Of a stretch of DNA of 64,000 nt, positions 10,681 through 23,860 are shown piece by piece. The stretch comes from Dryococelus australis. Taxonomy: Eukaryota > Arthropoda > Insecta > Phasmatodea > Phasmatidae. Each line of letters begins with the position of its first letter. The stretch's first letter is position 1. A program made the translations under genes and the position numbers. The notes under the pieces were generated by a model. That model did no database searches. It was not told the DNA's origin and was given only the letters and a program-made list of their open reading frames with translations. The DNA lies in NCBI GenBank assembly GCA_029891345.1, contig CM057009.1:300801466-300865465 (forward strand). The letters run 5' to 3'.

Positions 10681-13600
10681 ACTGAAGGGGATGCGATAGA
10701 TGAAAAGGGGTTAAGGTGTCTTTTGAAGACCGATAGAAGAGAGGTGTTGGAACAGGTGTAGATGTTATACCTATATCCGGGGTGCCAGACATCACTTGCA
10801 TATTGTAAATGCCTGGGAAATAAATTACACTTAATTCCATGTTGGCAGTTTCACACGATTTTGTACAGTGTTAGGGCTCGCCGAGCTAAGTGGCGAACAT
10901 TCATGTAACCACCTCTGTAGAGGGTGATATGAAATAAATAATTGTGTCTAATATATCCACCATATTATTTCATCAGCTACATAATGGTCGCATAACTCTT
11001 TTAATCTCAGTGCATTTATTGTGATGTGATGTAATGATGTTGGGGATGACCACAACAGTCTTAACGGGAATATTAGTAGGCACTGGGCGAGGCTTACTGT
11101 CCCCACAAGTCAAGGCATTCTGGGTATAGCTCATCAAGACTTCACTGCAGATGCAGGACATCAGGATAGCGACGTGGGCTGTCGACCACCCGACCCAACT
11201 CTCATCATCACATTGCCCTACTGACTGAGTAGTGCTGGCACCTGACCGGTAACAAATGATCGACGAACAATTTCCTATCCACATAACCCACAAATCCCTG
11301 ATGGACCAGAACCTTAAGACATCGCACGGTAATTAGGGATGATGCTCAAGTCCTGGTATTGACTACAGGAAAAACTGCTGGTCGACACCTAAGCACTGAA
11401 GTTAAAAAGGATTCGGTTACTTGCACTGTTACAAGGGAGTGCAATGCTCAGGGGCCCGTGTCGGGCCCGACTCGTAAATAATTATTTATAAAACGAAATA
11501 TTACATAAAAAATATAATATAATTTGATATGGATCACGATTATTTATGTTGTTGTAAATTGTTGATTTTGGAGGGTAGGCAGCCCACAACATGCATTGCT
11601 CAGTGTTCTGGAATTTTTATTGGCTGACCTGATTAATATACTAAATGATTAAATCTTAGAGATGTATATGCTGAGGGGCACACACACTGCACAAACTCCC
11701 GAGCAGCTACTTACATCGATGATTGAGGTCAGACTGTGAGAACAGCATCGACCTGGTAGGAAGATGGCCGAGTCCGCTCTCAGAAAAAATATTGAAGTTT
11801 TACATTTGCACTATTTATATTAGAAGTTGACATATTTAATTGATGTTGCTACATAACTCTAATTCTTAACTCGAATGGCCACTTTCGCCACTTATTCATT
11901 TAACTCGGCTTAACTAAACAAAGGTAAAATTGTAACTCTATATTTACTTACGTTTAAAGTCAGACCATTTCATCTCGAACATCTAGCAGATAATTAAACC
12001 CGTGTAGTAAATCTAAATGTAGAGCCCAACATTTGAAGAAAATCGTGTTTCTAGAAGGGGGTGGCAAGGATTTTGCTCACTACTCTATGGAATCTGAGTT
12101 GAGTTGTCTTTGGAATCCTGACAGAAAGAAATACATAAATAAAATATTAAACAGTGATGGAAACAGCACGCACACTTTTACATTGTAAAATATAACAATA
12201 CAAATATGTAATGCCAGTGAATGGGAGATCGCAAATTTGAATAATAATTGCTGCGGATTTTAATTCAGCCAACATATAACATGATTTTTCGTGAATCATA
12301 TTTTGATTGTCCTCGTGCACCAAGTTGTTTGTTATTGCTGCCATGTAGATAAACTGGCATAACACAGCAACAAAAAATAGAATTAGACTTCACTGTCAAA
12401 CACACTGTTTTTGGCTCAAAGAGCCTATAAAATACAAACAACAATTTAATGTAGACTAATCGGTACACATAGCATACATAATATTCATCATTAAATTTAA
12501 TGTAAGAAATGTTTATGGTGTGAATATTTTGCATAACCAATCTAACTTACATTTTTGTATGTATTCATATAACAAATATCAATCAAAACTACTTCGCAGG
12601 GACTGCAAATAATATTGTGATTGTAACGAAAGTGTTTGCCGAATTTGTTTAGCATAACTTTGAAAGTATCGCAATATGTTTCGGCATCCATATTTCTTTC
12701 ATAGGCGGAGTTGAAGAAGTTAAACGGCAGAAAATGGGCGTTTAAAAATCGGATAAGTTAAAGTTAATCGCATTTTGACAGTGGTGAAATTCAAATAACC
12801 AGTAATCCTAGTTAGTGTTCTTAAACTCGGCTTAACAAGTAAAAATTGTGTGGTGAAACCAACCCTAAACACATTGGCTACTTCCCCGTGTGCCATAAAG
12901 CAATTTATAAGTTTGATAATTTGACATTATGGGTATGCCACCACACCCACAGGATGATCGTGAATGATGTGAAACCTGTATTGGCAGTTTGCTGATTGAT
13001 TAAACACATTGGCACTGTTACAATCCTTATGTTACACTCTGTAATATCGTCGGAATAATGGTAAGTTGAGGATTGCGAGGCACTTCTTCTTTGAGAGTTG
13101 TACGAATGTAGCTTCCAGCAATGAGACTAAACCATTGACAACATTTGAAGCCATGTCGCACTTTGCAGAAAGCCAGCATACCAGTCGAAATCTCACACAT
13201 TGGAGAGACGATGGGCAATACAGCATGAAGAGGTCCGATGTTCACACCAATTGATGGTGCACCTGATGGCTGTGGATTTTGTGGGGAACACCATTCTGGG
13301 CCATGATGGCATTCGGTGCTGAGATTGTGGGTTGAGAGATTTTAAAGTAGGTTAGGTTTGAGGTAAAGACATTTTCGAATATGTTGGTTTTACACAGAAA
13401 GCCAGGCATCTTCTTCGCGATGCCATGAAGTTCTGGTAGAGGACTCTCAGTGTTCTCAAGGTCACCCAAACATACTAATACTCTTTCCTGTGTTGTAGAG
13501 AGATTGTTGGCATCTATCGGGTGGGTGTCTCAGTTCTGTCTCCCATCACCAGGGCTGCATAGCATGGTCCTGGTTATCAATCAGCTCCATCCTCATTTCA

Positions 13601-16600
13601 TTTCATTCTGTATCAAATTCACAAAGTCTATCTTTGCTAACTAACACTACCCTACTTTCTTCAGCCATAATCCAATAAAGGAATAACATTTTCCCTCTGC
13701 GACTGTAGCATAGTTTTACCCAGGCCCTCTCTGCTTTGCCTGATTTTCTATGTCCCTTACTAGACCCTTCTTTTTGGGAGTGTCCATGGCTACAATTGCG
13801 ACCATGGCATCAGACAACCCTACTAAAGCCTCGATGTATGCGCCCATGTCATTAATTCAACCCAACCTAAGGGGTAAAGGGGTTTTCCTGAGACACATCC
13901 CATTCTCCAACCATCTTAGTTACTAACAAGCTGCCGGAGGGTACACAGAACTGTGAAGGTGCTCACGCTGGCGTAGTGGGATTTGGGGGCTCGCCAGAAA
14001 AAAAAAATTCAAGGTCGTCCAAGGCATAATTCCCCTTTGGTGGGAAACTGGTACTCCTTTTAATAGATTAATCATTATATTTGCTTTTGGCATGGAGGTT
14101 TATCTAGGGCTAACCACATGCCCATGTTAAAAGAAAACAATTAGAATAACGATGCAATTACATTTGATGATGAAAATACACACACGAACACCTATACACA
14201 GTACTAGGAAAATCGGATGGAATTGTGAGGGCCCATGTACTCAAGTGCCTGTGGGCTAATTAAATTAATACATACAAAGTCCCATTCGATGTAGCATTTA
14301 CTCATTGAACGAATACATTTCTCTAGAAAATAACTTACTCTTGGGTGTCAGGCTTGACCCGCCGACAAGGTGACTGCTAAAAGGGTGTGAATGCAGTGAA
14401 AATAATTTAGAGAAAATTTTTACTTCCCCAGGTGGTGCACGCAGTGGGGAAGGTTTCTGGGGCTGCTAAACGAAACAAGAATCTAGAGAATTACTTAATA
14501 GTGCAGATTAACATGATTGGTGAAGACCAAAGTTGCTGGCCACCTGGGTGCACGACACAGCACACGACCATCCCCTCGGAGTACATGACAGTAACTTACT
14601 TTCCCATGTGGTGTGACAGCCAGCATTGGTTGACAGGCACTTCATGCGCGACTATGTTCTTACCCAATTTGCCAACAATATGTATTAAAAGCTTTAAAAA
14701 CAACACTACCTGCAATGTAACATATACATATGGCATTCTGCATGATCCCAGAGGTGAAGTCTTCAGTTTCATTTCCCGCCTGATGTGCCAGGAGGAGGGC
14801 AGGAACTGATGAAAGTACCCAGTGCCACGCTCGGTAGAGCAATGATGTTGGTCGTAGGCTGATCGCATAAAGGGACTCTGGGTTCGCCGTCTTATTGATA
14901 TGATTTAAACTGCTCTGTACTACAGGGGGAGACTGTAAACCATCTCATACACCACAAAGCACTGAGTTTACTCTGCCTTAGGGGGCAGGCCCTGTAAGAT
15001 AAAATTATATACTGTGAAACACTGAATTGAAAAGGGAGGTTGCTCTCCTGAAAATACTCGGGAGAGTATAAATAACCAAATAAAGTCGATAACTAACTGT
15101 ATGTTCCTTTATGGACTACTAGCTTAACATACAGTACAACACACTGTGTGTTCAAAGTTACACGGACCCGACGCTCATAGCCTGCCGGTAGCTCAAGCTG
15201 AATAAAGTGAGGCAGGAGTCTTAATTCGAATGTTACGTGAAGTGCATTAAATCCTTCTATCGCCCCGCAGGATACAGCCCAGCTGACTCCTCGGCAATAC
15301 AAAGAAAAGTTTACATTAGATTAACACTATTTTAATTGAAGAATGATAAATGAGCTTTAGGTGAAGTTGCCGAGGGGGTCCATGTGGAGCGAAATTCCCG
15401 TACTGCTGATGGTCCGAGTGCTTAAGTCTGACAGATTGAAGATGGCCACGGCTCGGGCGAGGTCGCTGAAGTCGCAGCCAAATTGTGGAATGTGAAAAAA
15501 CTGTACACTGAAATTCCCACTTATACATTTGAACCCTACAGATAATTATCCTTAATTACTAAAAACATGTTGAAGACATACCAGTGTGTGCCCAAGCCTT
15601 AATTGGGGCTAATGATGTGACTCCATGGGCATGTCATTACACATAGAGAATGATATTAAATGAAATGATGCCTCAGATGGCTGATTATGGTGGAAAGATT
15701 ACATTTCCTCTTTTAAAATTAACACTCACAAGTCAGGTTGTTGAATTGCGATGAATAACAGGACTGCTTCCCTGTATTTCACTTTTGATGATGTCACACA
15801 CATTTCACTCTTGCGAGCGCGGGGTTGCCCTGTTATTATTGGGATTCGTACAACCGCCTATGGAAAACTGGGCAGCCTCCCTGGTTAGTTTCACGAGAAA
15901 CCCAATGCTAAGTGTACTAATTAATCCCCAACCTCTATATGAAGCTAGGGATCCGCCGACAACTTCGTACACACTACGGGAATGTTATTCCCCATGTGTT
16001 GAGCTGTCTTGGATCCACATAGCTCTCCTGGTTAGGCAGCTATGCTCACAGACATCATGCACACTTGAGGGGAGTAGGGCGTCACGGTGCCACTTGCCCC
16101 TGTGTTTGCTCCAATGACTGCTGTGTCTGACAGTCATGCGAGACCACCTACCTATTTATTACGAGAGTAACCTCTTGGAATAAATTTATAGCAAGGTGGC
16201 TCGCGGACCATGCATTGCCAGCAGGAAATATAAGTGTAAACATGCTGTTCTTTTCCGTCCACACTTGCACGACCCTGAACTAATGTCGGTCAGCCTGGTG
16301 CTGCTATTGTGGTTGATGCGACTGCGGTGGAACAAACGGACACAAGTGACAAGTGTCCGTTTGTTGATGGGTCCCAAAGGCCATGGCCGATTCCTTCCCA
16401 ATTCTTGCCCCAATCCCTCTTCCCTGTGCAACTTGCGATATGGAAATTCACTGTAAAAGCCATGGGTAATATTGGCAATGAAATTAATCGATTAAAGAAT
16501 GGGCTAAATAAGGTTAATTGTCTACTATTAGGAAAGAAACATGTTTTCTTGTGGGTGAGTTTGGTATAGGAAAAAAATTCAGTCGATAAGTAAGCGCTAG

Positions 16601-18347
16601 TGTTTCACAGAGGCCACTTTTTAATATTAATCTTATTCTGCATAAATAATAAAAGAGAAATACATTACTAAGTTAATAAGTTATTTTATATTTGAATAAT
16701 ACTTATCGCAATTATCCAGTTTTAACCTCCTCAGACCCGAATAACTTCCAAATAATAACACATCGGTCTGATTATACAGATATATATTATGTACATCATT
16801 TAAATGTTGAAAAACGTATTTGAAAGAACCTTTGACTTCAGACTTAATTTACACTATCCCGTACATTTACCACGAAGCTAGTCCATTCTGACGTGTGTTG
16901 CACACCCCAATCCTTACCCCGTTCTCCAGGTCACGAGTCGGAGCATCAGGTCACCACATCGCCACACGAGGGTAGCACCAGCAGTAAAGTCAGTGTTCCG
17001 TATGCACGTGCGTGTGGCGTGTGCAGTGCATGTTAGCCCGTTCACCACGCCTGTTTGACAGCACTTAAATATACACAGCAGCATTGTCGAGCAGCAGCGA
17101 CACACAGTGCCACGTGCTACAAGTGTTAGGATCAGTGCTCAAGTGTATAAAGTGTAATCGTGTTTTGTTTTTCATGGCAATTCTTAAGCACTATTGTATT
17201 AATAAAGTACTTTTATCCATTTTAATTTAATAAAAAAGCATTACAAATTGATTAGAGGACACATAAAACCATCTCAAAAGCAATTATATATAATTAAATT
17301 TCTAACCTCAAACTCAATACTCAACGTTTTTGCTACACATATTGGCAGAAAAGTAGTTCCAATGTTATACCAAAAAAATGTTGATGGTTCCCTCAGATAT
17401 TTTAATATTTCTTTACACGACTGAGTATAGGGAATAAAGTGCGGAAGTGGGATCTTGCTACATTGGATAATAAGTTCTTTATATGTTTACAAACTTGTGA
17501 CTTTAGTCGTTTTCAAAGGCCAAAATGGCAAGTGCGGCAGCCTACAAATTAAGAAAATAAAAATGAATCTTATATGCACATTTATAAACACTACAAGTAT
17601 TAACCAGATAATATTTGATAATTGCATTCTTCTTATTTTTATTTTAACTTGTTTTTCATTACTCACATTGAGTAGTGATTAGACCACTGGTTGACAAGTA
17701 TTGTGTGCATCAATTTCAGTGACCATACTTTAACCACAACACGTATGACCCAAGTCGCATTACAGAGTACACTCGGTTATGTGGCTTTGTAATTAATTTT
17801 GGTCAACTAACCACCATATACATACAGTATGTACACAGTCATGGTTTCAAAGTCTGTGCCGCAATTGTTAGTAACTGTGCGTTATCACGTTTTGTGGCTG
17901 AAGTCTTACTGTATATAACAAGCAGTGTGCAACCAATCAATTTGAGTTTGTGGCAAATGTGGTAGAGGTTAGGATTCGTTACATACATGGAGCTAATTCC
18001 TCAAAAACAATATTGGGTAGAGATAGGAAAAAAGTTGCAGTGTGTTTGAAATACACGTTTTCCCACGAAACTGTTAAGCGCGCGTGCAAGCTGCCGATCT
18101 ACGAAAGGAACACATTCTTCAAACGAGGGCTGTTGAGTACTTTCAGAATGCCACGCAGATTAGAAACACCATTTCAGAGTACTCAAAAAATTTTTTTTTA
18201 ATGCGCTGTAGCTCAAAGTATACACTTCAGATATTTACAAAACTACTCAAGGGCTCTGCACTGAAATTTCCTTCAGACCTTCCACCAATAAAATAATAGG
18301 GTCACCGCTGAAAGTTCCGGAGGTGCACACTGTGGGACTAGAACACC
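10681..18347. other. Long anonymous stretch without a recognisable gene
   Basis: Mixed AT-rich intergenic or intronic sequence. Open frames here (for example 10973-11293, 13027-13245, 13242-13469, 14432-14809, 15785-16117 and 17950-18201) are short, without recognisable motifs, and often doubled on the opposite strand. A GC-richer patch lies at about 16900-17130 and a perfect short hairpin at 16331-16365. I see no tRNA, rRNA or known transposon in it. Confidence 0.5.
16331..16365. repeat. Perfect 13-base inverted repeat (hairpin)
   Basis: AACAAACGGACAC at 16331-16343 is the exact reverse complement of GTGTCCGTTTGTT at 16353-16365, with a nine-base loop. Confidence 0.9.
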
Positions 18348-18512
18348 GGGGGGCCGCGATGGCCGAGCGGTTAGTTCGCTCGCTTCCCACCAAGACGAAC
18401 CGGGCTCAATCCCCGGCCGGGTCACCGGATTCTCGCATGCGAGAATCGTGCGGACAATACCGTTGGTTGGCGGGTTTTCTCGGGAAGTACCCCATGCTAC
18501 AACCCTAGAGCG
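18348..18512 (+). mobile_element. tRNA-derived SINE, 3' truncated
   Basis: Begins GGGGGCCGCGATGGCCGAGC, with A-box-like TGGCCGAGCGGTTAG and B box GGGCTCAATCCCC, then the SINE body up to GGCGGGTTTTCTCGGG. The 3' part is replaced by an oppositely oriented SINE head. Confidence 0.85.
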
Positions 18513-18514
18513 AT

Positions 18515-18585
18515 CCTACAGGGAATCGAACCCGGTTCGCCTTAGTGGTAAGCAAGTAGTCTTCCCAGTTCACCACCGCAGCCCC
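18515..18585 (-). mobile_element. tRNA-like SINE head in opposite orientation
   Basis: On the minus strand the sequence starts GGGGCTGCGGTGGTGAAC at 18585 and carries the B box GGTTCGATTCCC. It covers only the tRNA-like head and faces the truncated copy at 18348-18512. Confidence 0.8.
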
Positions 18586-18719
18586 GTGCTTTCGTTAGGA
18601 AGCCAGGAACAGACTGGTACATCTGACATCAAATTTAATTTCGAACAAATATTTTTGCCTATTCTTAAAGGAAGAGGTAAGTTCAGGCACTGAAGCAAAT
18701 GCATGCATTTACCAAACCA

Positions 18720-18972
18720 GGGGCCACGATAGTTGAGTGGTTAGCCTGCTCGCCTCCCACCAAGGCGATCTGGGTTTTAATCCAGGGCCGGGTCACTCCG
18801 ATTTTTCGCCTGTGGGAATCGTGCCGGACGATGCCGTTGATCTGCGGGTTTTCTCGGGGATCTCCCGTTTCCCCCGTTTTTTTCATTCCGGTGCTGCTCC
18901 ATTCTCACCACAATTACCCTTATCAGCTCATCGGTGTTAACAACAGTCCAAATTTCTTTAATCACTCACTCA
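18720..18972 (+). mobile_element. tRNA-derived SINE
   Basis: Head GGGGCCACGATAGTTGAGTG, body GGGTTTTCTCGGGGATCTCC, and 3' part ending in GTGTTAACAACAGTCCAAAT, which corresponds to the common family end. The B-box region is mutated (GGTTTTAATCC). Full length for the family, about 250 bases. Confidence 0.85.
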
Positions 18973-19148
18973 TTTATGCATACCAGCTGTAGCCCTAGTT
19001 CTGTATTCACTTAAAGTTTCTTGGACTAAATTATTAACGCCGTGTAGTTAATTCGTAGGTGTTGTAAACTCCAGAATCTGTGTGCCTAGCAACACGCGCT
19101 GAAGCTCTGCCTCTGTTTTATGCTGCCCGTATCATTTTCTGGTTTATT

Positions 19149-19542
19149 ATACAAAGTGATTCTCAATTAGACCGACAAACTTCGGGAGGCGATCCTTCAT
19201 GAAAAAGTAAAAGGAAAACATATGTCACACGTTATACCTAAACCGAATATTAAGGGATGTATGAGCCCTTACAAAAACGAGATTTTAAGCCGTATTTGTG
19301 CAAAATACCGGCTCTTACATTGAAGGTCCCGATAACCTACAATATTGTTCCGAGAATTGTCACTGTATTTTACTTCGTTACCGATATCTGGCACGAATAA
19401 GGTTTAAAACGTCGATTTTTAAGGACTCATACCTCCCTTAATATTTGGTTTAGGTATATAGTGTCACGTATGTTTTCCTTTTACTTTTTCATCGAGAATC
19501 ACCTTCCGAAGTTTGTCGGTCTAATGGCGAATCATTCTGTAT
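19149..19542. mobile_element. Foldback element with arms of about 160 bases
   Basis: The left arm starts ATACAAAGTGATTC and contains AGACCGACAAACTTCGG. The right arm, reverse-complemented, starts ATACAGAATGATTC and contains the same AGACCGACAAACTTCGG. Similarity continues inward through the poly-A-rich GATGAAAAAGTAAAAGGAAA and beyond, for about 160 bases per arm, around a spacer of about 70 bases. There is no coding capacity, so this is a non-autonomous palindromic element. I cannot place it in a superfamily. Confidence 0.85.
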
Positions 19543-20474
19543 ATTAATCAATAAAACTGCCATGAAAACATTTTAATTGGGATACTGCTGTACCGTATGT
19601 TGAATACTATAGTTCTCTTACAGCTTTGACAGTCCTACCTGTTAACAAAGTAATCTTGATAGTCATAATAAAACATGTTTAAGAAGTCACGATATCCAAT
19701 TATACAGAGTATATGCCAAACAAAAATTATAATTTTTTTTTACTGTTTTATAAAGCTAAGAAGTATGCGACATGGTTTGTTCTGTTTATTCAAAATGTTT
19801 GCAGTAAAAATTGTATTCTTCTTCACGCCAGATAATATGGAAATAAATACATTACAGTACATTGCACATTATTTATTTTGAGATCGGTGTTGTTCGCGAG
19901 GCCCTTTAGTTTTACAGATTAATAATTCAGAAATATTTTCCTCTTAGTTTCTGCCTATTAAAATATGTAATGAGCTAAAGGGACTAATTGTATTTTACAG
20001 TGCACTGCTTTATTTGAGTTTACCCTTCGTAAAATTATTATTTTTATATACATTTCAACAATTTGGATTTTCGATGTGTTTGAAAAGCCCGCCATCAACA
20101 TTATTTATTTACTCGGCATGCCAATGCTATAGTATATTCGCGGCTTCTTCATACTTTGTTAATCAAACCTCTGAAAAATTACCCCATGTATGACGCGTTT
20201 GTCGTTTCCGAAATATGCCATCTATCACAAGTGTTTTATACTTCTGTTAACAAAAAAGTATCTCATTCTTGGTTAAACTGAACTTTTACTTATAGTTTAT
20301 TTATAAATTATACTGTTTCATTTGTAATTAATAAGAATTAAAATAGGGAGAAAATAGGTGGGCTGGTAATGCCTAGCTAGAAATAATTCTCACACAAAAT
20401 ATTTTTCATGCAAAGTATTATTAAACTGGGTGCGCAGAAATGGCCTGCGTTGTCCCTTTCGTATAATTTTCTTT

Positions 20475-20880
20475 AGGTTGTTCACGATAAAATGAGCACT
20501 TTACAAAGCCCTGCTTAAGATCTACCCGTATGCACGCTGTGTGTTCTCCCGCCTTATGTAAAATTAACATTGTACTGGGCCTCCTCACTTTCTTCCTTAC
20601 ATCGGTTAAGTGAAACAGTGAAATTATTAGAAAAGTAAATATTTTGCAAATTTTCTCATTTTTACACTATGGCGCATTAAAAAACCAGAAAGAAAAGGAA
20701 ACAATAGTTATTACAAATTGTTACTAAGCACTTTTCATTCGACATTAAGATATTGAACTACGTTACCAACTTTACTGGGCGCATGTCACTCAGTGAGCCT
20801 GTTAAAATATATGCCACGCAGGAGCAGTGGCATTTTTCTAAGGTTCATTTCAAAAGTGCTTACTTTATCGCGAACAGCCT
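20475..20880. mobile_element. Small TIR element (copy A), about 405 bases
   Basis: Left end AGGTTGTTCACGATAAAATG and right end TACTTTATCGCGAACAGCCT form inverted ends of about 28 bases (TTCACGATAAAATGAGCACTTT against AAAGTGCTTACTTTATCG). The ends match copies at 27747-27989 and 30297-30527, but the interior differs. No ORF. Target duplication not resolved. Confidence 0.8.
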
Positions 20881-21149
20881 TTAGACATTGTTAAGCTTTG
20901 TTTGTATGAGGCGGAGGAATAGCCTAAAAGTAGAACTTTAGCGGGGCTTAGGAAAATTTGGAAGTAACCATGAATGTACTTTGGCAGCACTGCAGCTTAT
21001 TGCCTCTATGTTCACAGTGGCGAGAACTCTGTTTATGTTTATAACGCTAAATTCTATTCCGGCAATGTTAGTATGCGTGGAGGCGCAAAAAAAGGGACTG
21101 CAGATAATCTAACATCACTGTTGCTACTCTAATAGACACCTTCTCAATG

Positions 21150-21412
21150 GGAGCCGCGGTGGCTGAGCGGTTAGCCTGCTCGCCTTCTACCAAGGCGGAC
21201 CGGGTTCAATCCCTGGCTCAGTCACTCCCGGATTTTTGCATGTGGGAATCGTGCCGAACGATGCCACTGGTCGACGGGTTTTCTCTGGGATCTTCCGTTT
21301 AGGCTACCCCCACCTCTTCATTCCGACGTTGCTCCATATCTCAATCATCCTTACCGGCTCTCAAGACCTCGCTGTTAAGAGCCGCCCAAATCTCTTTACT
21401 TCAATTCACTAC
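21150..21412 (+). mobile_element. tRNA-derived SINE
   Basis: Head GGAGCCGCGGTGGCTGAGCG, B box GGGTTCAATCCC, body CGGGTTTTCTCTGGGATCTT, and 3' end AGACCTCGCTGTTAAGAGCC followed by CGCCCAAATCT. Close to family consensus and full length. No clear target duplication. Confidence 0.9.
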
Positions 21413-23634
21413 TACTGTATGGTCCGCTGTGGCGGCAAGGGTGCCACATCTATTGCTCCCGGCCCATCGCTTATAAATGACGCAGTGCGTTCGGCAGTGA
21501 TCAAATATTTTTCAAACACGTAGGCTTAACACACATCCTTCACGCTCCTGAGCAAAATAATCTCGCGCTGTGGACTATTCTGAATCTTACTTTTGTTGTA
21601 AAGAAAGTAAGGGTTTCTACTCTCTTGGTACATACTGATCAGTAGATAATTTCTTGGCGCAATTGTATGTTGTCAACAATTGCTGGCACCTAACAGAAAA
21701 TACTCACTCTCTTGGAGAAAGCTCAAGTATTGTAATTCCCACTCGTGTTCGATTTAAAAACGATAGCCTTGGACGTAGGCAACCTGAGAGGCTTGTTTAG
21801 TGACCTTGTTGACTACCACCAAGGTAATGGACGGCCACCCTAAACCGAGGCTTTATTTTTTTTCCGTAGACAGAGTGGGTTAGTGTTCCAGCAAGGCGAC
21901 TTATTTTTGCACATTTTAACATGGTGGTTAACATTTTGTCTTGTAGTTTTGGCAAATACTCAGTGCTACAACATTTGCTGTGATGTGAGAGTAGCAACCC
22001 CTATTTTAGTTCTAACTAGGACCTTGATCATACTTGTTTGCTCATACATTGTGCGAATTTGCTTTCGTTCATCTCAATATACGTTGCCAGTATACCAAAC
22101 TTGGACTAAATCATCCCTAGCTACAGTTCCTGAGTAATGGCACACAGCCCGTAAGTATTTATAAAGCCTGGTTGTATAAAAAGCTTCTGATAAACTTCAA
22201 CTTAATAAATACTGTAGAACTATGTCCTATAGTATTGCGTCGAAGCATATATTTCATATATATTAAGATACCAATAACATAGTATGAACTAATACGATAA
22301 AAAAAAAAAAAAGGCGAGAAAAGTGGACTGATAAAATCAAGAGACTCAAAAAGAAACAATTAAATATAGAGATATAATAGATCCCAGGATACTGACGCTG
22401 AGTATAGGTACTCGATACGTGTATTTTGTCCTGTAGCACTACTAATATGCCATGTTTATGGTGATCCTCCTCATAGTAGTAGCCAATATAGGATATGTAA
22501 ACTTGATTTTTCAGGTAGGATCCATTAAAAAAAAATTACGAATAACAAAAACTATTAATGATAAAATTAAATGCTAACATTACGCAATATCGGCTTGCAA
22601 ATTTGGTTGAAATAGATTGTTTGGTTCCTGACGTATTATAAAAGTTTAATATTTCAGGTGGATTATCGCCCAAATTTTTCGACAAAGGAGGTTATTAATA
22701 GGTGCATATTACGCCAAAGCTAGATATCAGCATACTACGTTTGTTTTAAATCGTCTATGATATAATTGAGTTATTCTATATAGAAAAAAGCGTCTGCTAA
22801 TCATCAATATGATAAATACGGATGTACTACTATAGTAATACTAGCATACCAAATTTGGCGTGGATATTTAGTCTTCGAGTAGGCTAGAGTTAAGATACGC
22901 AAACTAAATTTTTGATATAGTGCTATCTTTTAAAACAGCAAATGAAAAGTACTATCAATGAATGAGTTAATCGATAACATTACATACTGTCACAATGTTA
23001 AGTTTGGTTCCGATTGGTCGTTTAGTTTCTGAGATACACATCTCCAAAAGCGTATCATTTCGAGTGGCTCTGTCTCACAAAATCGATGATTTAAGACGGT
23101 AGCAATCAGTGAATTCAATGTTACATACGATGCTGTCCGCATATTGTATTTGGTCCAGATCAGTCAAGTAGCTCCTGAGTTGGCATTCACCGAAAATATT
23201 TACAAAAACCTTATTTTCGAAAATAAAGTGTAAGCCCAGTTAATGCCAGCGTACAATGTTTGATTCACAACGACCATGTAGTTCAGAGATAACATTACTC
23301 TAAAAAATTTGAATCGCCACCGTTTTGAAAATAGGCATTCTAAATTTTTGAAATTAATATAGTAGGTGATTGTGCCAAGTTTGGTGACATTCGGCGAAAG
23401 TGTTCCAAGTTTTCAGGTACACGCACAATTATGTTCTCATGTGCCTTTCTCCCCTAAATAAATTTGGTTGAAAATACTAATATTTCATTTAACCGTTACG
23501 ACTTTTTTGAACTAGCAAAATTTCACTTGTTTGTGAGGCGATTTTTGCTCACTGCAATTGATCACGGTAAAGAATAAAAAAAAAAGTATTTAAAAACAGA
23601 ACAATTATCTCCCCCCACGATTATTTTATAAAAT

Positions 23635-23860
23635 TGTCATAAAATAACTTACCTTTTTAGTCCCAAAGTTATCACTGTCAAAGGTCAGCTATACGCATGC
23701 CTAAATGTGTACATATGAATTATTTTAACTCAACAATATAAGGATATTTTGTAAAAATTTCATGAAAATAATTCACCTTTTAAACCTGAAGTTCACCATG
23801 TCAAAGTTCTATAGGCAGGCTTATAGGTGTACAAATTATATGTGGCAAGATAATTACTGC
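23635..23860. repeat. Diverged tandem pair, about 125-base period
   Basis: A segment with AAAATAACTTACCTTTTTAG and a downstream GTCAAAGGTCAGCTATACGC near 23640 has a diverged partner beginning GAAAATAATTCACCTTTTAA near 23764. Both continue into GGTGTACA-like sequence or its counterpart. Confidence 0.5.

Noticed and set aside
13027-13469. Two adjoining minus-strand open frames
   Set aside because: They looked like a possible broken gene, but no motif, splice signal or repeated counterpart supports it.
14432-14809. 125-codon open frame on the + strand
   Set aside because: No recognisable motif, and overlapping frames of similar size lie on the opposite strand; consistent with chance in this composition.
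17950-18201. 83-codon frame rich in basic residues
   Set aside because: Considered as a DNA-binding domain of a transposase; no helix-turn-helix pattern or flanking inverted repeats found.
18348-18420. Possible functional tRNA-Ser-like gene
   Set aside because: The A and B boxes are good, but the body continues as the SINE family seen elsewhere and no standard tRNA fold or variable arm is present.
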